From the NCBI GenBank assembly GCA_019055375.1, contig JAHQIW010000356.1, positions 1 through 64,000 of the forward strand: a stretch of DNA of 64,000 bases, given 5' to 3'. Each line of letters starts with the position of its first letter. The first letter of the stretch is position 1. A model generated the notes under the pieces. That model was given only the letters and a program-made list of their open reading frames with translations. It searched no databases and was not told the DNA's origin. The position numbers were made by a program, and so were the translations under genes. Positions 10,825-21,759 of this stretch are shown one piece after another. The stretch comes from Parelaphostrongylus tenuis. Its lineage: Eukaryota; Nematoda; Chromadorea; Rhabditida; Metastrongylidae.

Positions 10825-11627
10825 TCATCCAAGGAAGTAAGAAGATTGAAAACACGCTGGAAAAAAGTAACGAACAAAACGGTACATGTGAGTAAGAAAT
10901 GACCTTAAAGGTCTACATCGAAAAAAATCGAGGTCCTATTCAATAAGCGAAACGAATGTGAAATTTACCCGACAACGATTCGCTTCAAGATACTAAGAGA
11001 CGAAGAGAAGTCTTATCGTTTATGGGTCGCTTGTTGGCGGCTGGGGTCATGTGGATGGACTAATGAATGGAGGCAAACGTTGAAATTCACCGTCCATCCT
11101 CCCAACCGTCTATCCACCGTTCGACCGCAGCAGTCTAGTGACGACCTCGATAGAAGGGAATGGTGAAATCTTATGTGGGCAGATCTCAAGGCAGTCCAAA
11201 AAACGTGGTCAACGACCGTCGAGTGGAAATAAACACACCGGCGCCATATGGTGGCGTCAACAAAAAACCTCTGCACTTCTTTCAAATCTTTCTTGTTCAG
11301 CATCTGCTATAGCTTGCTTATTTACTCTCGTCAGTTCAATTGGTCTAGGTATCTAAAACAGTAACTGCCTTTGAGCCGAACATTAGTGAAAAAGGTACCT
11401 AAAATTATTTGTACCGTTCCTGAAATCTTTGTTGTAGTTTTCTTTGTTGTATTTCTTAAAATTACTTCATAACTCCGGTCTTAAAGTCAACTTTTGGTTG
11501 TCTTCAAACCATTTCTTATTTGCTTTGTCTATAGATCTCATTTACACCTTAATTAGTGCTTCTAGTTCGTTTTTATTCAGCCGCTTCTAGAGGTGGTATG
11601 ATATAAATATATTCATTAATGTATCTT
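10825..11627. other. No feature recognised
   Basis: 11080-11260 is less AT-rich than its surroundings and carries overlapping ORFs on both strands (96 codons minus, 72 plus), neither recognised. Confidence 0.4.
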
Positions 11628-11716
11628 GTTGTGCAAAACTTCTGCGTCCGAGCACGCGCCCTGAAATAGGGTGAAGTGCGGGTTCAAATCTCAACTGACG
11701 CAGAGTTTTGCGCACT
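11628..11716 (+). repeat. tRNA-like element, family S1
   Basis: Contains the B-box-like GGTTCAAATCTC followed by AACTGACGCAGAGTTTTGCGCAC. An imperfect inverted copy of the end (GTGCAAAACTTCTGCGTC) sits at its left. It is a shorter relative of the palindrome at 861-1037. Confidence 0.5.
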
Positions 11717-12009
11717 ACTCTATATCAACGAGTGCTTTTGATTGTTTACATACTTTGAAGTAAACAATTAATGTACAGTCAGCTTCCAAAATTGATCACT
11801 TATAAATGAGTGACCTTATCAATAATGTGGAAATATATTAGATGTACAAATATAGCTCCGCCGTTTAATTATTTTTGTAGGATCAAAAAAAGTAAAAAAC
11901 AAACTTCTTTTTTTTCGTTCGGAAGTGCGTTATGAACACCATTTACATATATGCTTGTGTAACGTAAAATATTTCATATGATGGGATAGGACTTTGAAGA
12001 TGACTTGTA

Positions 12010-12520
12010 CGCGAAAAAGGCTATTTGCGAAAAGAATTGTTATTCATGTTCAATTTGAAAGAAAACCGCCACCGACGAAAAGGAAGACTTTTTTGCATCG
12101 CATATGGACCGGAGACGAAAAATAGATTTTGTTCTGACAATTCAAAGCTTGAAACGATCATGGGCCGAAGCCGTGCAACCAGTCAAATCGACTGCAAGAC
12201 GGAAGCGATTTATGGAAAGAAGATTAGGTGTGCATTTGGTGGCATCAAAAAAGCGTCCTCTACCACGAGCTCTTAAAATCTGGTAAAACGGTTAATGCAG
12301 CACTTTGTCAAATACTTAACGAAATTAAGCCATGAATTGCAAGAAAAACGATCGGAATAGGTTGTATGACGCGTCTTAGTGATTTTGCTGGATGATAACG
12401 CTTGACCTCATGTTGCAAAGGATGATCGAGAACGTCATGAAAGAGTTGAGGAAGGAGGTTTTACCTTGCCCGCCTTACTCTCTCGACATGGGCCATCAGA
12501 TTACCACTTGAAACTGTTAG
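12010..12520 (+). pseudogene. Mariner transposase relic
   Basis: Motifs run in order but across frames: FLHRIWTGDEK-like residues near 12090-12120, SWAEAVQPVKSTAR near 12160, KTVNAAL near 12285, LLDDNA*PHVAKDD near 12385-12425, and a terminal HGPSDYHL near 12490. These match the central and C-terminal parts of a mariner DD34D transposase. At least two frameshifts and several stops separate them. No terminal inverted repeats were identified. Confidence 0.7.
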
Positions 12521-12524
12521 ATAC

Positions 12525-13125
12525 AAATTACATATTAGCAATTTTAAATAAAATCTTTTACCAAATTTTACCAATTTTACTTACCAAATTTTCTCCGATG
12601 ACATTCACAAATTACCCAAAAATAGGAAAAATATTATTGTTAATGATGAAATTATATTCAAATAAACTTCAGTATAAAGATTTTATGTATTGCTCGAATA
12701 TTTAAACCGTAGACAACGGCAGAGTCTACTTGTACACCTAGGAAGTATGCATGTCGATTACAACCCATTTGGTGGCTAAACATCAAAAATTTCAGTAAGG
12801 TCGATAGTAGAGAGAAAACGCCGAGAATGAACTTATTTGAGGTGTTTAAGGTGTTTTGAAAACGGCATCAATCCTCGTCAAAGACGAAATAAATCACTTA
12901 CTGTGGACTGAGAGAGATTATAGGCTTCTGCAAAACGAATAAAAGCACGTCAGAGAAGAAATGACATAAACGGACACATTTCTCCATGCATAATGGTTTC
13001 TCAGCGTCACAACGACTCTCTCTTGAGAGAACTGAAAGATAACAGAGAGAATAACCAGGCTTAATAGGCAGCCTCTCATATTATGCAGACCATCATTAGC
13101 GTTACCACATCGCTATTTTAATCAC
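12525..13125. other. No feature recognised
   Basis: Very AT-rich up to about 12700, then ordinary sequence without motifs. Confidence 0.5.
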
Positions 13126-13128
13126 TAG

Positions 13129-13263
13129 GGTCAGCTGAGTGATCAGCAAGAGCAACAGCTGCAGCCACCAATACCACCAACACTAACGCCATCGCCATCC
13201 ACACTGGCAGCAGCACTCTCATCCATAACCACCACCAACCATCACGGCCAACAGCAGCCATAA
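13129..13263 (+). CDS. Possible Q/P/T-rich exon
   Basis: One frame reads GQLSDQQEQQLQPPIPPTLT, then PSPSTLAAALSS, then a TTTNHHGQQQP ending and TAA at 13261-13263. It is preceded by AATCACTAG, a modest splice acceptor. Low-complexity Q, P, T and S runs like this are common in terminal exons of nematode regulatory proteins. A CAN-rich simple-sequence tract would give the same peptide, so this is tentative. Confidence 0.25.
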   Translation, partial: GQLSDQQEQQLQPPIPPTLTPSPSTLAAALSSITTTNHHGQQQP

Positions 13264-13269
13264 ATCAAT

Positions 13270-13850
13270 ACGAAAATTGAATGACCAGAGTCCATATATG
13301 GATGGCATTCATTGTGAGTGTGCAATATTTTCCCGAGAGATTCCGGATAAACAAAGCAAGTAGAGATCGATGTGGAAGCAGTCCAACCCCCATTTGGCAT
13401 GACGTCTGTCAGAAAATGCACTTCATATTTCAGCGATGGCAACAATAAATGTTTCAGTAAAAGTCATTGCATATGAGTCACTACAGTATGAAGTGTAGAA
13501 TATGTTTGCCCATGAAGTGAATGAGAAAAAGCTGCAGGATTTCTGATGCCGTTGTCATTTCACAGCGATTTAACTCACAATGTAAGCATAGGACTGCTGC
13601 ACATAAAAAAACGTTCGAATTGAGAGGCATCAACACAAAATAAAACAAACGGAAAGTACAGAAAAGGACGAGGAACACTAGCGCAGCATAGAAGCAGAAA
13701 AAGGCCGATTCTGGCGTTTTTGAAAGAAAAGTGATGAGAAATAAAAGGGGAAATATAAGAGTCGAGCCACAACCGTGTGAAATTTCGCCAGCGGTCAAGA
13801 AATGCTCGTTGTGATTCTCAGTAGCCCATTACCGATCAAACGTGTCGAAC
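13270..13850. other. No feature recognised
   Basis: A 105-codon hydrophobic minus-strand ORF (13481-13798) lies opposite purine-rich sequence and is probably compositional. Confidence 0.4.
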
Positions 13851-13851
13851 G

Positions 13852-14094
13852 TCAATCAACTAATATTAGACCGTTCAGTAATATAACAGTATGGCCACCA
13901 CGTCGGAGAGAGTTGCGCAGCGACGGCCGACCGATCGGTCTATTAGTTGGTTTAGCACTACGTAGGTACTGCGTCATGATTGTCACCACGAACGCAATAC
14001 ATCCATAAACACAATAAAGAATGTGGTTAAGTGACGATTTTGCTAAAGCGATTGTCGAAGCAAACCCCAGTCCCAAAACATCCAGCGCTTTCAT
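13852..14094 (-). CDS. Unrecognised 80-residue ORF, possible small membrane protein
   Basis: Starting at the ATG at 14094, the peptide begins MKALDVLGLGFASTIALAK, which resembles a signal sequence. A second hydrophobic stretch (HILYCVYGCIAFVVTIM) follows, then a basic polar tail (RPIGRPSLRNSLRRGG). Codon composition is more GC-rich than its surroundings. I chose this start because the upstream frame is lysine-rich and reads through an A/T run. The ORF could be a complete small gene or a first exon; no donor is compelling. No family recognised. Confidence 0.3.
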   Translation of the reverse strand: MKALDVLGLGFASTIALAKSSLNHILYCVYGCIAFVVTIMTQYLRSAKPTNRPIGRPSLRNSLRRGGHTVILLNGLILVD

Positions 14095-14399
14095 GGTGAG
14101 ACTTAGCTTTTTTTTTTGAAAAAACGGCTTTGTCCGCATATAACGTCATGTTTTCTTCAAGAATGGAGAAAAAAAAATCAGCCACGAGGAAAAAAGCAGA
14201 GATATGTCAAATATGTCCATTTTGGGACACAAATCTATCATACTGCAAATCTGAAAGTATTTTTGGTTTTCTCATTTCACTCTTACTAGATATATTATTA
14301 ACGCATCCCTGAGTACATTGAAATTGCATTTCGCTTGATAGCTTATTAGTAGCGTAGTGGAGGTTGTCATAGTAATCTATTTTAGTGAAATTTATTAAT

Positions 14400-14749
14400 T
14401 TTCTAACAATTCCCAAGACCGACTGTCTATTAACCTCGGCATGCTTCAATATTATTCCTGATTTTCTTCTTTAAGCCAAACGCGAGGTGTTACATTAATC
14501 ATTATTTGACAGCCGACGTTTCGGCAGTTCGCTTTCTTTAGAGCCTGGAAAGGTCAAATTGTCCACAATCCAATCAGTCAAACACCTCCATTACTCCTTT
14601 AGAAAGAATCGCCAGACCTAGATTTCAATCGCATCATGCACAAAATCAACTCTTAACATACTCACCGCTTTTTTATATGTGTTCCACTGAATGATCCAAG
14701 TGGAGATCACCGGAAGGAGATCGCATAGGCTCGTAATACACCCTACCCA
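14400..14749 (-). other. PLE 3' non-coding end
   Basis: This block follows the PLE stop codon on the minus strand. Blocks from it (ATACTCACCG, AGAGCCTGGAAAGGTCAAA, GACGTTTCGGC) recur at the ends of the other PLE fragments at 10.4, 23.1, 24.6 and 31.7 kb and, on the plus strand, 47.4 and 63.5 kb. It corresponds to the pseudo-LTR of Penelope elements and contains the hammerhead listed next. Confidence 0.6.
14511..14545 (-). ncRNA. Hammerhead-like motif in PLE pseudo-LTR
   Basis: Minus strand order: GGCU, CUAAAGA (consensus CUGANGA with G5 changed to A), a stem II region, GAAA, ACGU as stem III, C at the cleavage site, GGCU. Stem I is GGCU with GGCU (two GC pairs, two GU). The G5 change should abolish cleavage. 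PLE pseudo-LTRs are known to carry such minimal hammerheads. Confidence 0.45.
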
Positions 14750-16190
14750 TCAAAACAACAGTCTTATATACTGGCTCATATCACGAGTGTTTATGAGGCT
14801 TTCCCCCCTGCGGTTTATAGTTGGATTGGTGGTGTTAATCTAAAGTGCTTCCAGAATTTTTCGCGCTGAAGTTTTCTGTTCCTACGCAAGGATGGTGACT
14901 TTGACTTCAAAATCAACTCCGTCGTGTTTCTATTCTCTATGAGTCCCTATCGGGGTGTTCCGTCTATTAAGACGCTTGTCAGCTAGGTGTTCTTCTATGC
15001 GGGCATAGAGCGGCCTACCCTTTTCGCCAATATGATTGCTACACGCTTTGCAAGAGATTAGGTAGACTGTGCCTACGCTCATGCGATCACCATTTCTGCT
15101 TTTAGGTCATATTTTACAATCTTTCGTTATACAGAAACGGTCATATAAGCGATTGCGAACTAGTTGGCGTCTTAGAGTATTCGGTGGTATTTTAATAATG
15201 GCCATCGATTGCTCTAAACCCGCTCTTTTCGAACAGCGTTTTATAGCTGTACTAATCTCACTTGAGAAGAACGGGGTGTGAACAGGACTTTCCTTTCATT
15301 CGAGTTTTCGTTCGGAGGCGCATTATTTCTTCTTAACCTAAGCCGAGGGGTTATAAGTTCGTATCCATTAGAAGTGGCTATTTCGCGAGCCAGTTTCACG
15401 GATTCTACTCTCTGCTCCTTCCCGGTACATGCATTGGCTGCTGTTCGAAACATGTTTTTTATTAACGCCTTTTTCGTTTGTGAGGGATGAGAAAGAGATA
15501 GCGAGCCGGGATATTCTTATTTCTTGGCTTTCGGTACCACTTTTTTAGGTAGCCGCTTTCGGCTAAGTTTATTTGCATGTTCAAGAAAGGGCGCCAATCA
15601 TCTTTTGGTATCTCACGGGCGAATCTTATAAACTCTGACCGTTCATTCAACAATCTGAAGCAATTATCTACCTCCTCTTGAGTGGAACAAATAACCAAAC
15701 AATCATCTGTATACCTACAGTAGAGTAATGGCCGGAGATCTATCACTGGTGCTTCCACTTTCGACATAAAGCAATCGCCAGGCTAGGTGCCAGTCGCTGT
15801 CCCCATTGCCAGCCCTCTGGTTTGAGCATGATATTTCCCGGACCATCTGAAGATTGAGCAGTTCAGACACTCTTTTGATAGGACCATGAACTGCTCAATC
15901 GACAAGCCATATATGTTTACAGCTCCCTGGTGTTGTATCAGAAGCTCATGTGTGGCTTGCAATGCGGAGTCATTCGACACGTTGGTATATAGAGCAGTGA
16001 CGTCGAATGGCTCCATTACGTTACGCGTTGTTCGGGTTCGCGTTACGTTGACGATCCAGGAACATTTGAGTAATCTTCAGATGGGCTGGAATGTGTCCTT
16101 GCAACTGGGATTTATCAAACTTAAGAATATGCTAACCTATCCGTCGGTCTGCCTACACAGTTGATGATGTCTAACTTTGAATCTAGATGG
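14750..16190 (-). pseudogene. Penelope-like element: reverse transcriptase plus GIY-YIG endonuclease
   Basis: Read from about 16190 downwards. First comes a decayed thumb/linker region, then MEPFDVTALYTNV (RT motif A) at 16016, CLNCSIFRWSGKYHAQTRGL, and MSKVEAPVIDLRPLLYCRYT followed by DDC (RT motif C; most PLEs have YIDD, here YTDD). Next are WRPFLNMQINL and WYRKP. A connector holds RRQLVRNRLYDRFC, and the endonuclease follows: GTVYLISCKACSNHIGEKGR, then RIEEHLADKRLNRR and a C-terminal SARKILEAL, ending at 14750. The 5' part is truncated. Two compensating indels lie at about 15770-15800, another frameshift near 15480, and several stops in the linker and endonuclease. PLEs insert by target-primed reverse transcription using this RT and nuclease. 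This copy is dead. Confidence 0.85.
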
Positions 16191-16194
16191 GATC

Positions 16195-18705
16195 GTTAGA
16201 CATTAGATCATCAGTGGATACTAAGTTATGTGTTTTTATAAGTAAGTACAAGACAGGACATGTTGGTAATTGAATTTTCAATTAAGAAATAATAGATGCT
16301 CTTGAGCCTGCCTTCTTGGAATCTTCATGAAAAAGTATTCTTACAATTGTAGAGTACTTGACTTCACTTAGTTATCTAGGTATCTGTATGGCCGCACTTC
16401 ATAGATATAAGCAGTTTTATAAAAATGCTGTAATATTTTGATGGCTGAGCAGGCTTTTTTTTCGTAACTTCCATTGCTCGGCTGTGGTCGTTACCACCAA
16501 CAGTCATCCACTCCTGTGAATCGGAGGAAGGTTTGTTTCAAATCAACGTCAGCTTTTCCTGTCACAAGGATTTATAGCATAACTATGGTCTCAGGTGAAA
16601 TAAAGAGAAGAATGGTAGGGCAAAGTACTTTTAGCTGAGTTTCAAATGAAAATATCAAGTCCAGCTTTCATCTATGATTAGATGAGTCTGTGCAAAAGAC
16701 GATCATTCCGAAACAACGTCATACAGGGATATGGACAGAAAGACCAATAAATACGGAGAAAACGCAACTTAGAATATGATCAGAGCGAAATAATACAACA
16801 ACGTTTGATGTTCTATATCTAAGAGTATTACTAGAATCAATAAACTCAAAGATTTCAAATTCCTCGAGAAAACTGCTTATATTCGGATGTGGTTTATGTG
16901 AAGTGTTTCTGCAATTTGATTTACGGGGAGGAAATTAACTATGCGACATTCTATGGGCAACCCCTAAATAAAAGCCTATAGGACGAATTCAAAAACGTCT
17001 ACACATTCTTTTTACATTGCTAATATTACAAAATTTTTATTCTCAGGATAGGATTGAATTTTCATATCCTTTCACGAATTCCTGAACGAGCCGAATTGTC
17101 ATTAACGTACACAAGATCGCTTGTATTGATTTCCATACATAAAGCGCAAAAACAATGGCTGTTGTCAGGTTTAAACCCACAAATCTCAAATTATGATATA
17201 TATCTAATTGTGCAAGTATCGTTAATATCTATACATTATCATCGTCGGACTTTCTACTTTGCTAAATATGAGATTCTAAGCTTTAAGTTCCAAAGAACAC
17301 ATTTTGGTTTTGTTCTTTGTCGTCGATAGTGTAATTTTAGGAGTGACGTGACTGAACAAACGGAAGATCCATCCGGCAGAGAGACATAATGGTATCGTTC
17401 AAAATTTGTTGATGTATGGATTTACTGCCTTTGCTCCGAAATGAAACCTCAAAGATGTAAACTATCATCAATTTAATATTTAGTATTGAAATCAACTAGG
17501 ATCAATTGGCTTCTAAGAAGAAGATGGAGACTTTGAAATTTCGCCGAATAAAGTTGGTCAACAACTTCGTTCTAGCTTGTCAATATAAAAACACAATTCA
17601 TAAAATTCTCTTCTGATCTTTTGAAAAGTTGATTTTTCGAATATTCCGAAGTAGGCATGGTTTGTCAAGTGTTCGGGTTCTCAACTGCACAATTGTCGAC
17701 GAGTCACTTTTATTGAGAACATTACAGTAGCCTTTTGTTACCCTTGATAGAACGTTATTAGTTCATGCATTAGTTGAAAAGACGTTTAGCATTTATGAAG
17801 ACTAACTGGAGATTAGAGTTCGCCTACTGAGAATCACCAAGACTGATATGCTGCAGTATGTGTTCACATATTCTGGTCGTTCAGCTGCTTGTCATCGTCA
17901 CAAATCGATGGAGAAGCTGCATGACAGCTAAGAGATGGCAGAAGTGTAACGGCCATGACAGAAAATCAAACCAGTCAGAACCCTCTTTAGGCAGTAGAAA
18001 AGACCATGAAAACAAGTGAAGGCGAAAACAATTGAAGGCTGCAAAAGGACGTCTTCCATCGCTCGTCTTTGAGTCTCACCGTCAGCTGACAAAGCTCGGC
18101 GTGCGTTTATTCTCAATCACCTGACAAGTTAAAATGAATTGAAAAAACAAACCCGTCTATGTTTTCTGATGAATGTGCAGTTGATTAACCAGATAGAGAA
18201 TTGGGGAGAATATCTTAAACACATATGTACCACGACATCAATACCTATATCTGTCATGGACTCACTCCCACATTATCATTCTGGTCACCTTTTCTCATGC
18301 GGAAGAATTTAAATAAAATAGTACTGGGAACTTTTAAGAAAAAATTATTGGACCTGTCTTAGCTACTCGGTGGCTGTCACTAAGCAGCCGTTAAGAGGAT
18401 CTCTGTAGGAAGCACAGATCGGCTGCAATCTCCCCGGAAAGTGTATGAGATGAAAACCATTGAGGATATAAACATTGAAGGAAGAAAATATTATTGAAAG
18501 CAAACATTCTCGAATTACAGTGAGAAAATTACATCTACTTGACTTAAGGATGAGATTAAATAGAGAGTTTTTGTGGATTACATATATCCAGTAGCTGCAA
18601 GCTCAACTGGGTTTAATGTCAATGTGTGCTTATCAGACCAAATCGCTGAGGGTTGGCTTCTGACAAAGTCGATGCTTTGTATCACAAAAAGAGTGAAAAC
18701 AGAAC
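16195..18705. other. No feature recognised
   Basis: Nothing identifiable; the longest ORF (17054-17329, plus) shows no motif. Confidence 0.5.
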
Positions 18706-18711
18706 AGAAGC

Positions 18712-18795
18712 GCTATTAGTGCATTGGTTCATACGCCCCCTTTGAAAGGGTGAAACGTGGGTTCAACCCTCACATGGTGTCGCATATTTTGCATA
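18712..18795 (+). repeat. tRNA-like element, family S1
   Basis: TTAGTGCATTGGTTCATACG (A-box region) is followed 30 bases later by the B-box GGTTCAACCC, then TGGTGTCGCATATTTTGCA. Same family as 861-1037, but without the inverted copy. The acceptor-stem halves do not pair, so it is not a functional tRNA gene. Confidence 0.5.
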
Positions 18796-18799
18796 TCTT

Positions 18800-21235
18800 A
18801 TCTTTTAGCATTATAGGATATATAGTTATAATATCATTCCACTGCTTTATTAGCGATTGATTGAAGAATTCCTGTGCAACACACCATGGATACTACGAAA
18901 CCATTACAGAGTTTGTTCATAATTGAGACGCAGTAAAACTGCAAAGTCTAACAGCTAAAACAGTGCGGTGTTTTGAGGATTTCATTCCTGAACCACCTTT
19001 GAAAAATCATCTTATAGAAGAAGGACAACGAATATGATTCAGATTATAAAGGACACAAGTCTCAATGATGATAATCATATAGATGCTGCAAAGAGTGCGA
19101 GAAACCTAGTAAGAGGAGGTTATCGGATGCAGATAAAAGGATTGGAGAGGTCGATATCGAAAGAAGTAATTGACAAAAAGGTAGGAACTATCAAACAGAC
19201 ATAGCAAAAGAGTAAAGTCTAGAAGAAACCATTAGCGATGCTTGGAAATCGACTAGACGAAGAAAAACTATCGGTTAAGCCAATGAACAAGTCATGAGGG
19301 GAACACAATCGAGATAAACGACTCAGCTGAACGCGGAACTCAAGATTTGCTTGCTGATTGCTGCTTGGTTTTCTTCACTAGGCCGCGATAAACACCAATC
19401 ATTACGTAAAGACTTTTCTTGATCAATGTAACAATTTCGTAACTCAAAGATTCGTAAGCAGCATTGCCGTGTCGATGTTATTGAGAAAACGAACAGTTCA
19501 AAACTGATATCTAATCAAACAACACGCCCTGTCGAAATTCACTTCATTCCAGGTTCTAGAACAGATGTTGTAAGATGTAGGATGCATACAATTATGAGTA
19601 TGACAACCTCCAGTCATGAGCTGGGATAGAATTGACGAGACTTTATGCTGAATTGTATGCGAACATTTATGATGATATCACCTAGTGTGGCTGGCTGGTT
19701 TGACAATGAAGAAAGTTAGTTAAGATTCAGAGTTCTCTCCTTTCTCCTCAAATAAGGCAAACTACTTCTAGATTACAGCACCATTTGATTAACGTTTTCA
19801 TAGGAATTATAGCGACATTTTCATCATTCATTCCGTCTTTATTAGTCCTATTTCTGTGCATCAGCGACAACCTACGTCAATATCAATGCCATTTCATGAT
19901 TGTTAATTTTACAAATTTTGAACTTTATACTGTCTAAGAACCAAGTCGGTGACGCTGTTTGGACTTTAATATGAGAATGTATTATCTCAGTAAAGCAATC
20001 ACCCGAACTTTCTCCTGCTAGCCGAGTGTAGTACTGCTTCTGGATGGGCTTCCCATATTGCAAGTTCGCTGAGGACCTCTGCTGCTGTATATTTACTTCT
20101 AGTCATTGGAAATTGACATTTGTCAGACGTATTGCCGAAGCGTACACCATAAAATCAAGCTAAGCAAACGTATTTTTCCAGCCATGTTCTCGGCTATTGT
20201 TAGAGCTTTTTATTACGGAGACGAGTACTCTACAACATGAAAGGGTCGTAGAAATTGATGACTGAAATTGATTCGCAAGCGGCGAGGATTTCTTGACGTC
20301 GTCAAGACTGTTAGAAGAAGAAAGGGAAATAAACATCAATTAAGCTTCGTGGAGAAATGATCTCAACAGAAATGACATGGGTTGATTGTACACATTTTTC
20401 ACGCTTTGCTGCGAAAAAAAATTTTTGTTCTCTTATTGGCTTAATTCCTTCTGCCATAAAGTTCGCGGTGTCAAATGATCAGTTTTGGCTGAGAGATTGA
20501 TGCTGAACAAGATATCTGCACAGACTTATTGAAACTATACAAATATGTAATTTCAGTGACATGTTGTAAAAAGCCATAACGTCATTTTGTAATCTGAGAT
20601 TTGATATTGGAGATGATGACAAACACCGTGATAATATGAAATACTTGAGCCTGTCAACTACGCACTGTTGATTCATTTTTCTAGGCTTCAAAAAAAAAAC
20701 CAGGAAAAATAGTTTTTTCGCTTCACTTTACAATAGTTGTTTGTTTCACTTTACCACTAATTGTCATCTCGGTAAAACAGCTATATGATGGGGTACATAG
20801 CAAATTAAGCATAGAAAATTTCTAGCATATAAGTGAGCTACTCTCGATTCAGTGTTCGATTTCCATCATAGAATAAACTGGTTCACGTTTCAAAGACATA
20901 CGCAGAGATTCAGAGCGATATGACTAGTCTGGTACAAAGCAATATTCTCACGACACAATAATACTGCAAATTCTTTATTTTATTATTATTACTATAATAC
21001 TGCGCAACAAATTGCAAATTTCCCGAAAGTTCAGGCTTGAGAGAAATTCAACTTTTTTGCTTTTTCTAAAGTAAACCCCAAATGTTATATATAAGCTATA
21101 ACTTCAGCGATAATCATCTTTGATCCACTCGACTTTCATAAGAAAAGAAGTGATCGCTTCAGAAGTTCAACAATTAGCCACTTGAATACAACAATGTTAA
21201 TACTCATGTGTAGCAACAAGGGGAGCATCGTCATG
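18800..21235. other. No feature recognised
   Basis: AT-rich, many short ORFs, no motif I can name. Confidence 0.5.
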
Positions 21236-21346
21236 AATTTTATAATGATACCTTCCAATCGACTATGTGTGAGATCTCGCTCAAAAATTCAGTGTAATTT
21301 GACAGAATGTTTTAGGCCGTTCAAAGGTTCGGTATGGCGTCTCTAG

Positions 21347-21392
21347 TGGCACACGCATGTTCGAAGTATTGGCGCACGCCTCATCAGTACCA
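21347..21392 (-). ncRNA. Hammerhead-like motif, left arm
   Basis: Minus strand: UGGUA, core CUGAUGA (21387-21381), GGCGU starting stem II, then a decayed stem II end, GAAC, and UGCCA pairing with UGGUA. The cleavage position is G, which is not permitted, so it is likely inactive. Confidence 0.35.
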
Positions 21393-21604
21393 AATGCCCT
21401 ACGGCTCACTCCTACTAGTAGAAGCGACGCGCCAAAATGTATCACTCTACACGAAGTAAAAGTATTACTTATTGTTAAAGTCTAGTGTAACTGGAGGTCG
21501 ACGGCTTACATTCTCAACAGCAATATCAAGTGATCTTTTCACTTGACATGGAGTAATTTATTTTCGGCGTCGCTTCTTCTAGTAGGAGTGAGCCGTAGAG
21601 CATC

Positions 21605-21653
21605 TACTACTGATGAGGCGTGCGAGAATACGCCGATACATACGATTACCACT
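21605..21653 (+). ncRNA. Hammerhead-like motif, right arm
   Basis: Core CUGAUGA at 21610-21616 and a perfect 5-bp stem II, GGCGU with ACGCC. Then comes GAUA where GAAA is expected, and UACCA where the 3' strand of stem I belongs. Stem I is reduced to two pairs. The lesions differ between the arms, and a consensus of the two would be a proper hammerhead. Confidence 0.45.
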
Positions 21654-21759
21654 AGAGATTTCATGCTAAATATCTGAACGGCTTGAAATATTCTATCAGA
21701 CTATATTGAATTTTTAAGCGAAGCTTGAAACGTAGTCGATTGGAAGGTATTATCAAATG

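Larger units (their letters stand above)
21239..21758. repeat. Foldback element with hammerhead-like motifs in both arms
   Basis: Arms of about 190 bases, 21239-21432 and 21568-21758, are inverted copies (about 80%) around a central 135 bases. Shared blocks include ATACCTTCCAATCGACTA at the outer ends and GGCTCACTCCTACTAG near the inner ends. Each arm contains a hammerhead-like motif, so the two motifs face opposite directions. Confidence 0.65.

Noticed and set aside
13481..13798. 105-codon hydrophobic minus-strand ORF
   Set aside because: Lies opposite a purine-rich tract; Phe/Leu richness is explained by composition, though a host exon cannot be excluded.
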